From a virus, in the IMG/VR virus record IMGVR_UViG_3300033141_003386, positions 1 through 42,771 of that record: DNA of 42,771 nucleotides; one strand, written 5' to 3'. The notes beneath the pieces were generated by a model. It was given only the letters and a program-made list of their open reading frames with translations. It was not told the origin of the DNA and searched no databases. The position numbers and the translations under genes were made by a program. Below, piece after piece: positions 33,707 to 41,050 of this stretch; positions within the stretch are counted from its first letter, which is position 1; the number at the start of each line of letters is the position of its first letter.

Positions 33707-33736
33707 TTGACAACCCGTCACGATATGTGCTACACT
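33707..33736 (+). promoter_or_regulatory. Promoter of the replication/recombination operon
   Basis: TTGACA (33707-33712), 18-base spacer, TACACT (33731-33736). Very close to the promoters at 28742 and 28784. The CTTGACA part is shared with the early/late divergent promoter region, so one repressor might bind all of them. The first gene starts at 33897, leaving a 150-base leader. Confidence 0.78.
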
Positions 33737-33749
33737 ATATGCAGACAGT

Positions 33750-33864
33750 CGGGTTGTTGTTAGCACCAAAAAAGTAGCCGACAGACAACAAGACGATCTA
33801 TTGCCGGAACCGGCAGGCCGCTGGCGCTGTTCCTTTCCCGGTTAGCAGCAACCCGACACCAGCG
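33750..33864 (+). promoter_or_regulatory. Structured 5' leader, possible pseudoknot
   Basis: CGGGTTGTTGTTAGC (33750-33764) and GTTAGCAGCAACCCG (33841-33855) pair over 15 positions when G-U pairs are allowed. Two T/C differences in one arm face G, which speaks for an RNA fold. Inside lies GCCGGAACCGGC (33803-33814). CCGCTGG (33818-33824) can also pair with CCAGCGG (33858-33864) across the first stem's end, giving a crossing (pseudoknot or switching) fold. It lies between the promoter and the GTG at 33897. Confidence 0.6.
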
Positions 33865-33896
33865 GTCCTGGCCACGAGCAACAGGGAGGCAGCACC

Positions 33897-34136
33897 GTGG
33901 GGAACAAGAAACTCTCTAACCGTGTGATCAGAAACGTCCGAGACCGTCTACCAATCCTGTGCCGTCGGAGCGATATTGAAGCGGCGACCGACGGGCTGTT
34001 ACGCAAACAGACGTTGTCGAACATGGCGCACGACGGGCGCGGCCCGAAGTTCACGCGGATCGGGCGGCGCGTGGTATACGCGAGGGACGACGTGGTTGAT
34101 TGGCTGGAGGAACACGCGGAATGCGTCGGCGAATAG
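33897..34136 (+). CDS. Small winged/AlpA-like HTH protein, excisionase candidate
   Basis: 79 residues from GTG 33897, seven bases after AGGGAGG. RRSDIEAATDGLLRKQTLSNMAHDGRGPKFTRIGRRVVYARDDVVDWLEEHAE is a MerR/AlpA-like excisionase fold: a recognition helix followed by the GRRVVYARDDVVDWL wing. First gene of the operon, so it could act as excisionase or early regulator. Confidence 0.75.
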   Translation: MGNKKLSNRVIRNVRDRLPILCRRSDIEAATDGLLRKQTLSNMAHDGRGPKFTRIGRRVVYARDDVVDWLEEHAECVGE

Positions 34137-34408
34137 CAGACTTCACCAGACAGCAGGACGCCAGGATATTCCGGGCGAAACGCGAGGCTATGGGGCTAAC
34201 GGTCGTTCAATGTGCGACCGCTCTCGGGACATGGATACGTACCCTCAAACGCATTGAGGCGGGGCAGACCGGCAGCAGCCGGGTGTTGCGTATGTGTATC
34301 TGTCTGTTGCTGATAGTGATTCGGCACGGGTTATGGCACGAACTGACCGACGCTGATAAACGATGGGTATATGGACGCCGGGAGAAAAAAAGGAGGGAAT
34401 TGCAATGA
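34121..34408 (+). CDS. XRE-type HTH protein
   Basis: 95 residues from ATG 34121 (MRRRIADFTRQQDARIFRAKREAMGLT), overlapping the previous gene by 16 bp. REAMGLTVVQCATALGTWIRTLKRIEAGQTGSSRVLRM is a helix-turn-helix of the XRE class; a hydrophobic stretch follows. Likely a Cro-like regulator of the operon. An earlier in-frame ATG at 34100 is less likely. Confidence 0.7.
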   Translation: MRRRIADFTRQQDARIFRAKREAMGLTVVQCATALGTWIRTLKRIEAGQTGSSRVLRMCICLLLIVIRHGLWHELTDADKRWVYGRREKKRRELQ

Positions 34409-35433
34409 ACATCATCACGACGACCGGAACACATCCCGCCGTAGTAATGGCCCTGCAAGAAAGGGACAGGTGGTACAGCGGGGCTAACGACAAAGCGTTT
34501 GCCACCTGTACCCAACTGCTCAAACCGCCGTGGATGGTACAGCTGGAGAAAGCGCATAAAGACGAGCTCTACATCGAGGCCGATGACGCGGTCTGGATGC
34601 TGTTCGGCAGCGCGGTACACGAGATTCTGCGGCAACTGTTGGCCGACCAGAACGTATTGACGGAAGAACGGTTTACCGTCGATGTGTATATAGACAACGA
34701 ACCGGTCCCGATCTCGATGGGTACAGACCTGATCGCCCCTGCTCGATTGTGGGCCAAAGTGACCCGAAAGATCGACGCTCTGACCCGAGACACTCTGCAC
34801 CAACCACAACGAATATGGTCGCCTGAGCACGACCACCACCTCGACGAAAGCTATGTAGTATCAGATTTCAAAGTGACATCAACCTACACTCGCGATAACG
34901 AGCGATGGAACAACGAAGTGACAGCCCAACTCAACATGCACGCATACGCTGTCACCTTGGCAGGTTTCCCCGTTCGTGTGGCCGAGAACATTATCTTCTA
35001 CCGCGACTTTTTCCCGTCGAAATCCGGGCAGAACGGATATCCGCGGGCACGGATTGTCACCGTATCGCGGCCACTGTGGGGCACCGAACAACAGTTGCGG
35101 TTCATCACCGACCGTGCGACGGCTCTCTACAACGTGCTGGAGCGCGGCCAAACACCGGAACCGTGCAGCCCTGAAGAACGATGGCAGGTACCCGACAAGT
35201 GGCGCGTTAAAAAGCGTGGCGGTAAACGCGCTATTCGCGGCGGGGTATGTACCAGCCACGAACAGGCAGAAGCATTGATCGCCGAACAGGACAACCCGGC
35301 CAACTATCATTGGGAACACACGCCGGGCGAATGGACACGGTGTGAGAAGGGCTACTGTCGAGTATCCCAATGGTGCAGTCTGTACCAAGAGTATTCAGCA
35401 GAAAAACAGGCCCAGCAAGAGGACGCAGCGTAA
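34405..35433 (+). CDS. PD-(D/E)XK exonuclease with Fe-S cysteines (Cas4/RecB-like)
   Basis: 342 residues from ATG 34405 with AAGGAGGG upstream; ATGA overlap with the previous stop. FGSAVHEILRQLL, VSDFKVTSTYT (the D and K of the active site) and the mid segment TAQLNMHAYAVTLAGFPV form the RecB/Cas4 nuclease fold. One Cys near the N-terminus (FATCTQLL) and three at the end (WTRCEKGYCRVSQWCSLYQ) match the 4Fe-4S ligand layout of Cas4/AddB-like nucleases. Directly upstream of RecT, it probably provides the 5'-3' exonuclease of a phage recombination pair. Confidence 0.82.
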   Translation: MNIITTTGTHPAVVMALQERDRWYSGANDKAFATCTQLLKPPWMVQLEKAHKDELYIEADDAVWMLFGSAVHEILRQLLADQNVLTEERFTVDVYIDNEPVPISMGTDLIAPARLWAKVTRKIDALTRDTLHQPQRIWSPEHDHHLDESYVVSDFKVTSTYTRDNERWNNEVTAQLNMHAYAVTLAGFPVRVAENIIFYRDFFPSKSGQNGYPRARIVTVSRPLWGTEQQLRFITDRATALYNVLERGQTPEPCSPEERWQVPDKWRVKKRGGKRAIRGGVCTSHEQAEALIAEQDNPANYHWEHTPGEWTRCEKGYCRVSQWCSLYQEYSAEKQAQQEDAA

Positions 35434-35603
35434 TGTACTTATGGCCCGAAACCATACCGGTAGCGTGCTCTTGGTGCGGTGAGACGTGGCTTTCGGGCGA
35501 CATGATCTCACGATGGCACGGCAGTTTCAAACAATGCTTTTGCCCGGAGTGCAACGCTAAACTCGACGCCGAACAGGAGGATGAAGAAAATGCCGACGAC
35601 TGA
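35433..35603 (+). CDS. Small zinc-finger protein
   Basis: 56 residues; the start overlaps the nuclease stop in a TAATG. CSWCGETWL and CFCPECNAKL form a CxxC/CxxC knuckle, and the C-terminus is acidic. Function unknown; lies between exonuclease and RecT. Confidence 0.65.
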   Translation: MYLWPETIPVACSWCGETWLSGDMISRWHGSFKQCFCPECNAKLDAEQEDEENADD

Positions 35604-35781
35604 GTTGGAGCAGTTGAGAAAACAAATAAACGAACAGACGGACATCTTACGGCGGCAGGTTAGCGAGACTGTCGCTATCGCCCAGCAAGTCGCGCACATC
35701 GACCGAATGATAATCAACGTGTTGACAGCACAGGCCGGGGCGACACGCGCCGTGCTTAACGGGTTAGAGGGAAAGGAGTAA
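35590..35781 (+). CDS. Small coiled-coil protein
   Basis: 63 residues from ATG 35590 (MPTTELEQLRKQINEQTDILRRQ). AGGAGG at 35574-35579 is ten bases upstream; the ATG at 35581 sits too close to it. Helical and hydrophilic, with one hydrophobic C-terminal stretch. It may be an adaptor for recombination proteins; unknown. Confidence 0.62.
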   Translation: MPTTELEQLRKQINEQTDILRRQVSETVAIAQQVAHIDRMIINVLTAQAGATRAVLNGLEGKE

Positions 35782-35785
35782 CGAC

Positions 35786-36034
35786 ATGGGAATTCGATAT
35801 ACCTGCGACAGATGCTTGCGGCTGATAGATGCCGGAGACACCCCTATTTCTTGGCGGCTCACGGTACAACAACCAGACCCAGACCCAGAGCAGATCGTAG
35901 ACGAGTACCTGGTTGACGTGTCCGTTAACCATTCATGTACACGCTGTTTTGAGGCTATGCTCCAACGCACGAGGCAAATCGCCGACGCGTACAATGGGCG
36001 ATGTACCCTCAGTAGCCCGGAGGACGACCAATGA
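35786..36034 (+). CDS. Small zinc-binding protein
   Basis: 82 residues. CDRCLRLI and CTRCFEAML are paired CxxC motifs that can hold one zinc; the rest is charged. AGGAG upstream. It ends in an ATGA overlap with recT. Function unknown. Confidence 0.66.
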   Translation: MGIRYTCDRCLRLIDAGDTPISWRLTVQQPDPDPEQIVDEYLVDVSVNHSCTRCFEAMLQRTRQIADAYNGRCTLSSPEDDQ

Positions 36035-37293
36035 ACACCACAGACGAGACCGCCGGCGACATTATCGCCACCGAACCGGAACCTACGGGGACAGACAGCA
36101 CCCCGAAAGTGCCGGCAGTTACACGACCGTTTCGATCAAAAGACCAGGTGGCCGCGCTGATCCCTGAAATAGAGACGATGGAAGCTATGTGGATGCTGGC
36201 GAACAAGCTGGCAAAGAGCGGTGCGCTACCAAAAAGTCTTGTGCAGGGGAAGAACAGCAACCAACTGGTTGCCGACGTTTTTGCCGTGATGATGCACGGA
36301 GCCGCCGTTGGCTTTGCGCCCATGCAGGCCATCCAACAGATCGGTGTTATCAACGGCAAAACCACTATCTACGGGGCCGGAATACCGGCTTTGCTATACC
36401 AACACCCTGAATTTGAGTGGATAAAAGAGCGGATGCCGTCCGAGATCGACGAAAATCATCCTGCTGAGTGCACCCTGAAACGCAAAGGTCACGCACCACG
36501 GACGTACACGTTCAGTTTTGAAGATGCCAAGAAGGCCGGACTACTCAAGAAAAGCGGGGTATGGCAAACCGAACCCGAGCTGATGATGATGTACAAAGCT
36601 AGGAACCGCAACGCGAACGCATACTGTGCCGACATGCTGATGGGTCTGTACCCGCACGAAGAAGCTCTTGATATTCCAAACGGGAACATCAAAGACGTAA
36701 CCCCAAGTCACGAACAGTTACCCCCGCCGGCTGACAATACAGGAAAGACCGATCTGGATACACCTGCCCAAACAGATACGGAGAGAGACCAGCAGTCGGC
36801 GGGGGACAACCACAACAACGGGGCACGCCGTATTACCGAGAACCAACTACGTGCCATACAGACCATCTACGAAGAATGTAAACAGTTCGAGGAACCCCCC
36901 GAATGGCCGGTAATGCTTAAACGGTACTTCAAACGCGATATCGCGCACCCGGAAGAGTTGGATTACGAAGATGCGAAACTGATGCTGGACGAAAACTGGT
37001 ACTTCAAAAAACACAGACGCCGCGCTGAACTACGGGTCAGAACCCAAGAACACGCGGCAGAGGTACACTCGAAAGTACGAGATTATTGCGCTGTCGAGGA
37101 TATAGACCCGCCCCCTGACGACCTCACAGAGTTTGTGGTGCAGGCGTGTCGGAACTCGGGCCTCGATAACGGCGATAGCATAGCCGAACAGATGCAAAAA
37201 GCCGGACGTATCGGCAAGTGTAGCACCCCGCTACTTAAAGAGATACAGAAAGTACTGGACATAACTGACTTGGCTGTACAGCCGCAACAATAG
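36031..37293 (+). CDS. recT: RecT-family single-strand annealing protein
   Basis: 420 residues. SKDQVAALIPEIETMEAMWMLANKLAKSGALPKSLVQG, then DVFAVMMHGAAVGFAPMQAIQQIGVINGKTTIYGAGIPALLYQH and KARNRNANAYCADMLMGLYPHEEA are the conserved RecT/Redbeta-type core in residues 30-230. The acidic Pro/Gln-rich middle and a basic helical C-terminus (RRRAELRVRTQEHAAEVHSKVRDYCAVEDI) are additional. With the Cas4-like nuclease upstream this is a recombination module for replication and repair of phage DNA. Confidence 0.9.
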   Translation: MNTTDETAGDIIATEPEPTGTDSTPKVPAVTRPFRSKDQVAALIPEIETMEAMWMLANKLAKSGALPKSLVQGKNSNQLVADVFAVMMHGAAVGFAPMQAIQQIGVINGKTTIYGAGIPALLYQHPEFEWIKERMPSEIDENHPAECTLKRKGHAPRTYTFSFEDAKKAGLLKKSGVWQTEPELMMMYKARNRNANAYCADMLMGLYPHEEALDIPNGNIKDVTPSHEQLPPPADNTGKTDLDTPAQTDTERDQQSAGDNHNNGARRITENQLRAIQTIYEECKQFEEPPEWPVMLKRYFKRDIAHPEELDYEDAKLMLDENWYFKKHRRRAELRVRTQEHAAEVHSKVRDYCAVEDIDPPPDDLTEFVVQACRNSGLDNGDSIAEQMQKAGRIGKCSTPLLKEIQKVLDITDLAVQPQQ

Positions 37294-37297
37294 GGTT

Positions 37298-38155
37298 ATG
37301 GAAAGAGGGTATATCAAGATACCAGTCGGGTTTGTCGAGGCAATCGCACGAACGCGGTTGCCCGGTACGGAGATACGAGTCTTGTTGGTGATCGCCAGGA
37401 AAACGTGGGGATGGGGCAAACAGAGAGACCGAATAACCCTATCTCAATTCGCCGTGGCAACGGGCTTGAGGAAGCAACATATCCTTCGTGCACTCCGTCG
37501 TTTGACCCAAGAAGGCCACGTTACCAAATATGGTAACAAACAACACGTAACTTATGGTATCTCAAAGCGTTACACCGCAGCCGTTACCACCGATGGTAAC
37601 AACTGCGCCACAACTACAACCACAACAGACACTTGCGTACCATCGTTACCAAATACGGTAACGTTACCAAATATGGTAACAAGCGTTACCAAATATGGTA
37701 ACAAGGGGGTCCCGCCCGCGGGACCCACAATAGATACTCTTACAAAGAATACTTATACAAAAGAAACTCTTTCTTTGTCAGAACTCCTGCTGAACCTCAT
37801 CCTGGAACGGCAACCCAAACTCAAACGACCAAAGATCGAGAAGTGGGCCGTTCATATCGACCGAATGATCCGGATTGACAAACGGACGCCCGAAGAAATC
37901 AAACAAGTGATCCGCTGGTGTCAACAAGACGACTTCTGGCAGTCCAACATCTTGAGCACAGCCAAACTGCGGGAGAAGTTCGACCAACTTCAGGGCAGAA
38001 TGATATCGGAGGGGTACAGTGCAAACTACAATAAAGAGGTCATGGACGAACGCGCTGGCCGGCAACAACTCTACGACGAAGCAGACCGACGTCGAAAAGA
38101 GCGCCGCATTAAGCGGGAAAGCGGTCGGTCTGTTCCGCAGCCGGTACGTACCTAA
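37298..38155 (+). CDS. O-like replication initiator
   Basis: 285 residues. Residues 1-100 are the phage O N-terminal winged helix (YIKIPVGFVEAIARTRLPGTEIRVLLVIARKTWGWGKQRDRITLSQFAVATGLRKQHILRALRRLTQEG). The middle (about 75-145) encodes five 18-bp DNA iterons, and the C-terminus (TPEEIKQVIRWCQQDDFWQSNIL) probably meets the helicase loader. As in lambda, the initiator gene contains its own origin. The loader gene overlaps it by 137 bp. Confidence 0.87.
   Translation: MERGYIKIPVGFVEAIARTRLPGTEIRVLLVIARKTWGWGKQRDRITLSQFAVATGLRKQHILRALRRLTQEGHVTKYGNKQHVTYGISKRYTAAVTTDGNNCATTTTTTDTCVPSLPNTVTLPNMVTSVTKYGNKGVPPAGPTIDTLTKNTYTKETLSLSELLLNLILERQPKLKRPKIEKWAVHIDRMIRIDKRTPEEIKQVIRWCQQDDFWQSNILSTAKLREKFDQLQGRMISEGYSANYNKEVMDERAGRQQLYDEADRRRKERRIKRESGRSVPQPVRT
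37520..37780. other. Lambda-like replication origin inside the initiator gene
   Basis: Five 18-bp palindromic iterons of the form GTTACC-N6-GGTAAC lie at 37520, 37583, 37645, 37663 and 37685 (ends +17), three of them GTTACCAAATATGGTAAC. They are followed by GGGTCCCGC-CC-GCGGGACCC (37707-37726), a strong hairpin, and by an AT-rich stretch to about 37780. Iterons plus AT-rich unwinding region in the O gene is the lambda ori plan. The hairpin may be a priming or helicase-loading site. Confidence 0.85.
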
Positions 38156-39017
38156 ACCACCTCAGTGTAGCAACTGTGGGGACAGATCGGCTATTCCCGC
38201 AGTGTGTCTGTTGACGTATCGTGCTGACGGAACGCGCATATCGTACAGATGGGAATTGGGAGAAATCATTATGGGACTGGCGGTACCGAACGAGCACGGG
38301 GGAGAATCGTTGTGGTACCAGTCCGCCTTATGCGAACAGTGTGCACCGGACGCCGACACGATTTTACGCGAACAAGCTCGACCGGGCCGATATCTTAACC
38401 TGTTCCGGGCCAGTAACTTAGTGCGATACGGTGCAATGCCCGACGACGTATACCGAGCACAACATGTACGTTGGGAAACCGCTCGGTATCTAGTGCACGG
38501 ATATCAACAGAAAGAAGTGTTGGAGTTCGTGCGAGATTGGCAATGGTCGCGTGGTCTGTACGTGTACGGCGAGAGCGGTACGGGCAAAACGCACGCCTGT
38601 CTGTGTATAGCGAACCACTGGATGTGGGACCGGCAGGAAAGCGTGAAATACTACGTCGCTCCAAACATCTTGGATATGCTATCGGGATACAAAAGTCCAT
38701 CCAGACCGGAAGTTACGGCCCGGCTCACCAGCCCGAGTCTATTAATCATTGACGACCTGTCAATGGCCGAACCGGCACCGAAACTTGCGTCTATCCTGAG
38801 CGAAGTTATCGAAACGCGTGACCACGAACACAGGGCAACGCTGGTTACAAGCCAAATGTCGACAACCGCGCTGTTCGGTTTATGGCGAGGTAAAAAACAC
38901 GGGCCAGCCGAACATGTTCTAACGGCACTGGAAAGCCGGATGCGGGCAGCGTTAGAACCCGTCGAGTTCAACTGGCCGGACATGCGACACACGATTGATA
39001 AGGAGGATACACCGTGA
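38019..39017 (+). CDS. DnaC-like AAA+ helicase loader with zinc N-terminus
   Basis: 332 residues from GTG 38019, seven bases after GGAGG. This start overlaps the initiator gene by 137 bp. No later NTG codon precedes the zinc knuckle CSNC...CEQC (about 49-110), so the overlap is real. The AAA+ core has Walker A GESGTGKT (about 188-195), Walker B LLIIDDLS and the sensor ATLVTSQMST. It should load the host helicase on single-stranded DNA opened at the iterons. The zinc part is an extra domain not in E. coli DnaC. Confidence 0.87.
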   Translation: MQTTIKRSWTNALAGNNSTTKQTDVEKSAALSGKAVGLFRSRYVPKPPQCSNCGDRSAIPAVCLLTYRADGTRISYRWELGEIIMGLAVPNEHGGESLWYQSALCEQCAPDADTILREQARPGRYLNLFRASNLVRYGAMPDDVYRAQHVRWETARYLVHGYQQKEVLEFVRDWQWSRGLYVYGESGTGKTHACLCIANHWMWDRQESVKYYVAPNILDMLSGYKSPSRPEVTARLTSPSLLIIDDLSMAEPAPKLASILSEVIETRDHEHRATLVTSQMSTTALFGLWRGKKHGPAEHVLTALESRMRAALEPVEFNWPDMRHTIDKEDTP

Positions 39018-39127
39018 TCGTCTACAAGCTGACGGACAATAACGGTATGACGGGGACTGCTTACCGCACCCCGCTGCAATGGGGCAATTCGGATGAAGGG
39101 AACGGATATGATGTTGAAAATGGGTAA
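39014..39127 (+). CDS. Short protein, DUF7666-like start only
   Basis: 37 residues: GTG 39014 overlaps the loader's TGA, with AGGAGG upstream. MIVYKLTDNNGMTGTAYRTP then QWGNSDEGNG resembles the N-terminus of a longer phage family (YKLTDxxGxTxxxTxWGxxVTHEA) but stops early. It may be a truncated relic or a real short gene. Confidence 0.5.
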   Translation: MIVYKLTDNNGMTGTAYRTPLQWGNSDEGNGYDVENG

Positions 39128-39193
39128 ACACGGCTTGGTATCCGCCAATCGAGCTGCCGCTTACCGTTCCCTTTGTCCAAGTATCAAGTATAC

Positions 39194-39290
39194 GGTCGGC
39201 GCGGGGAATATCTGGCCCCCCCGCCAGCGGGTTTTTCCTTTCCTCCTCCCCGCTGGTGTGTTGTCTCCCCGGAGCACACCCGCGCCGACC
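39194..39290 (+). promoter_or_regulatory. Nested long-stem leader element
   Basis: GGTCGGCGCGGG (39194-39205) and CCCGCGCCGACC (39279-39290), a perfect 12-bp outer stem. Inside, CCAGCGGG (39224-39231) pairs with CCCGCTGG (39249-39256), with a pyrimidine-rich loop; the first inner arm followed by TTTTT could also act as a terminator. It lies just before the Cys-rich gene at 39308 and its GGAGGG site. No convincing gene is seen in 39128-39307. Confidence 0.62.
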
Positions 39291-39307
39291 AGTCCCGGAG
39301 GGCTGAC

Positions 39308-39715
39308 ATGACTCGTAAAACCAAAGCACGTAGCCCGTTGTGGGTAATCCGACAACGATGTGTGAACTGTGTAGGGTTCGAGTCTACACGAGTACGCACA
39401 TGTGACTTTACATGGTGTGCGTTGTGGCCGTTCCGAATGGGTCGGAACCCTAAACAGTGGCCTGTTGAAACCGTGGGGAAACGATACAGAGCCCGACAGG
39501 CGATCAAACGTCATTGTCTCTGGTGCTGCAACGGGAGCCATTATGAAGTGAAACGTTGTCCGGCGGATGGTTGCCCGTCGTGGAAGTGGCGGCTGGGTAC
39601 CCCGGAAGAGTTTCGCCGGAAACTTACCCCGGAACAACGCGCTAAATTGCTCCAGAATCTCAAAAACCCCGGTTCTCTTGGGGTGCAAACCGCGAAACGC
39701 GGGTCAACCGCATAG
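39308..39715 (+). CDS. Tandem duplicated Cys-rich zinc protein
   Basis: 135 residues from ATG 39308, with GGAGGG upstream. Two copies of the same motif, CxxC-x(8-10)-V-x2-C-x4-C-x-W: QRCVNCVGFESTRVRTCDFTWCALWPFRMG and RHCLWCCNGSHYEVKRCPADGCPSWKWRLG. Single-copy versions (CxxCxGG-EVR-CPxxxCPLWPYR) are common in phage genomes, function unknown. Duplication here is the notable point. The C-terminus is basic. Confidence 0.7.
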   Translation: MTRKTKARSPLWVIRQRCVNCVGFESTRVRTCDFTWCALWPFRMGRNPKQWPVETVGKRYRARQAIKRHCLWCCNGSHYEVKRCPADGCPSWKWRLGTPEEFRRKLTPEQRAKLLQNLKNPGSLGVQTAKRGSTA

Positions 39716-39736
39716 AAGGGTAGGGTCTAGACAGAA

Positions 39737-40144
39737 ATGGGACGAATCAGCCGACAACGAGGCAAACTGTTCGAGTTGCGATGTGCACGGCTGTTACCGT
39801 CGTTGCTCGAACACGACCGGTTCAAACGTACGGGCAGCCGCGGTACACAACCACGCGGCGACATTGTACCGGTCGACGAACGCGGCGCGATTGTGCCAGC
39901 TCTGGCAGATCGATGGTACATCGAGTGCCGACTTCGATCTCGATTGAGTTCCGGCATGATACGCCGGTGGATACAAGAGGTTCTCCGCGCCGGTCACTAC
40001 GCCGAACATCGTTGGTTGCTGTTCGCGCAGCTAGGCGGCCCGGTATTCGCGCTCTACTGTGATCTACAGAGCTGTGATAAAGACTGGCCGTTACGATGCA
40101 CGATACTAGAGGACGACCAAAAGGACGACGATAATGCCATGTGA
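39737..40144 (+). CDS. Resolvase-like PD-(D/E)XK nuclease
   Basis: 135 residues. GKLFELRCARLLPSLL, RTGSRGTQPRGDIVPVD and RWYIECRLRS follow the pattern of phage Holliday-junction resolvase-like nucleases: G-x-x-x-E-L, G-x-R-G-x-x-x-x-G-D, then E-C-R where E-x-K is usual. Probable role in resolving DNA junctions before packaging. Weak ribosome site. It overlaps the HNH gene by 11 bp. Confidence 0.72.
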   Translation: MGRISRQRGKLFELRCARLLPSLLEHDRFKRTGSRGTQPRGDIVPVDERGAIVPALADRWYIECRLRSRLSSGMIRRWIQEVLRAGHYAEHRWLLFAQLGGPVFALYCDLQSCDKDWPLRCTILEDDQKDDDNAM

Positions 40145-40532
40145 TTACTCGAAGTACCCGAAGGAGTGGCGGCAGATACGCGAGTGGATTCTGGCGCGTG
40201 CAAAAGATCGGTGTGAATTTTGTCGGGCAATTAATTACGAGCCGCACCCCGATACCGGTAGTAAGGTTGTCTTGACCATTGCGCACCTTGACCATGACAC
40301 GATGAACAATGACCCTGAAAATCTGCGGGCACTGTGTCAGCGATGTCATAACCGGTACGATGCGGCGTACCGTACCGCGAACCGGTCGCGCACGTTCGAT
40401 GAAAAGCGCGGGCAGATGCGGCTACCGCCAATCGAGAAACCCTATGAAGAAACTGAAGAATATGCAAGTATGCTCAAAAGAATAGAGGAATACAGGAAAG
40501 GAGACGCAGACGATGACGGCAAAACAGTTTGA
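40134..40532 (+). CDS. HNH endonuclease
   Basis: 132 residues. CEFC (about 24-27), VVLTIAHLDHD (the first H of HNH), N-D-P-E-N-L-R-A-L, then CQRCHNRYD, with zinc-binding Cys pairs. Typical free-standing HNH nuclease, often used near terminases in packaging or as a homing-type enzyme. Not beside terL here, so its partner is unclear. Confidence 0.83.
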   Translation: MPCDYSKYPKEWRQIREWILARAKDRCEFCRAINYEPHPDTGSKVVLTIAHLDHDTMNNDPENLRALCQRCHNRYDAAYRTANRSRTFDEKRGQMRLPPIEKPYEETEEYASMLKRIEEYRKGDADDDGKTV

Positions 40533-41040
40533 CAGAATGATAACGATAGTTGGAGCGGGGCTGTTCGCGATGGCAATGGCGATTGTGGTACACGCGCAAA
40601 CCACACTGGACGTACCGCCCACAAAAACTCAACGATGGGTTTCACCAACACACGACATAACTGTGCGAGTTCCCCAACCGCCAAGTGGGTACCACAAGAT
40701 TGCAGAAATTGTGATCGAACATCGGCAGTACACAGTAGATGGTACAAGCGAATGGGTAGAAGTTGACCGGTTTGAGTTTCCAGCAGATGCGGAATTCCCG
40801 TACGAAACCAAACGAACAGTTACGGATAGTGTTGGTGGATGGGAATATCGGGGATATGCAATCGGTCCGACCGGACTTGCTTCTGAGAATCGATTGCCGG
40901 ACGTAAACGTCGCCTGTGTACCGGGACAGCCACCAGATGTAATGGTAATTGTGGAACGGTTGGTTGGCGACACGAACCTTGACGGGTTGGTAAACGCTGT
41001 TGACGTACAGTTATGTGTAAACGCGGTGTTGGGAGTATAG
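40513..41040 (+). CDS. Secreted protein with one dockerin-like calcium repeat
   Basis: 175 residues, AAGGAGA upstream. Residues 8-28 form a signal peptide (ITIVGAGLFAMAMAIVVHA then QTT). About 30-140 is a beta-rich Ig/fibronectin-like domain. Residues 152-164, GDTNLDGLVNAVD, are an EF-hand-like dockerin loop (Asp, Asn, Asp, Asp at positions 1, 3, 5, 12) followed by a short helix. Single or half dockerins are frequent in Planctomycetota- and Hydrogenedentota-like bacteria but rare in phages. It may let a phage-made protein attach to a surface receptor. Not part of a cellulosome set here. Confidence 0.72.
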   Translation: MTAKQFDRMITIVGAGLFAMAMAIVVHAQTTLDVPPTKTQRWVSPTHDITVRVPQPPSGYHKIAEIVIEHRQYTVDGTSEWVEVDRFEFPADAEFPYETKRTVTDSVGGWEYRGYAIGPTGLASENRLPDVNVACVPGQPPDVMVIVERLVGDTNLDGLVNAVDVQLCVNAVLGV

Positions 41041-41050
41041 AGGAGAACGA

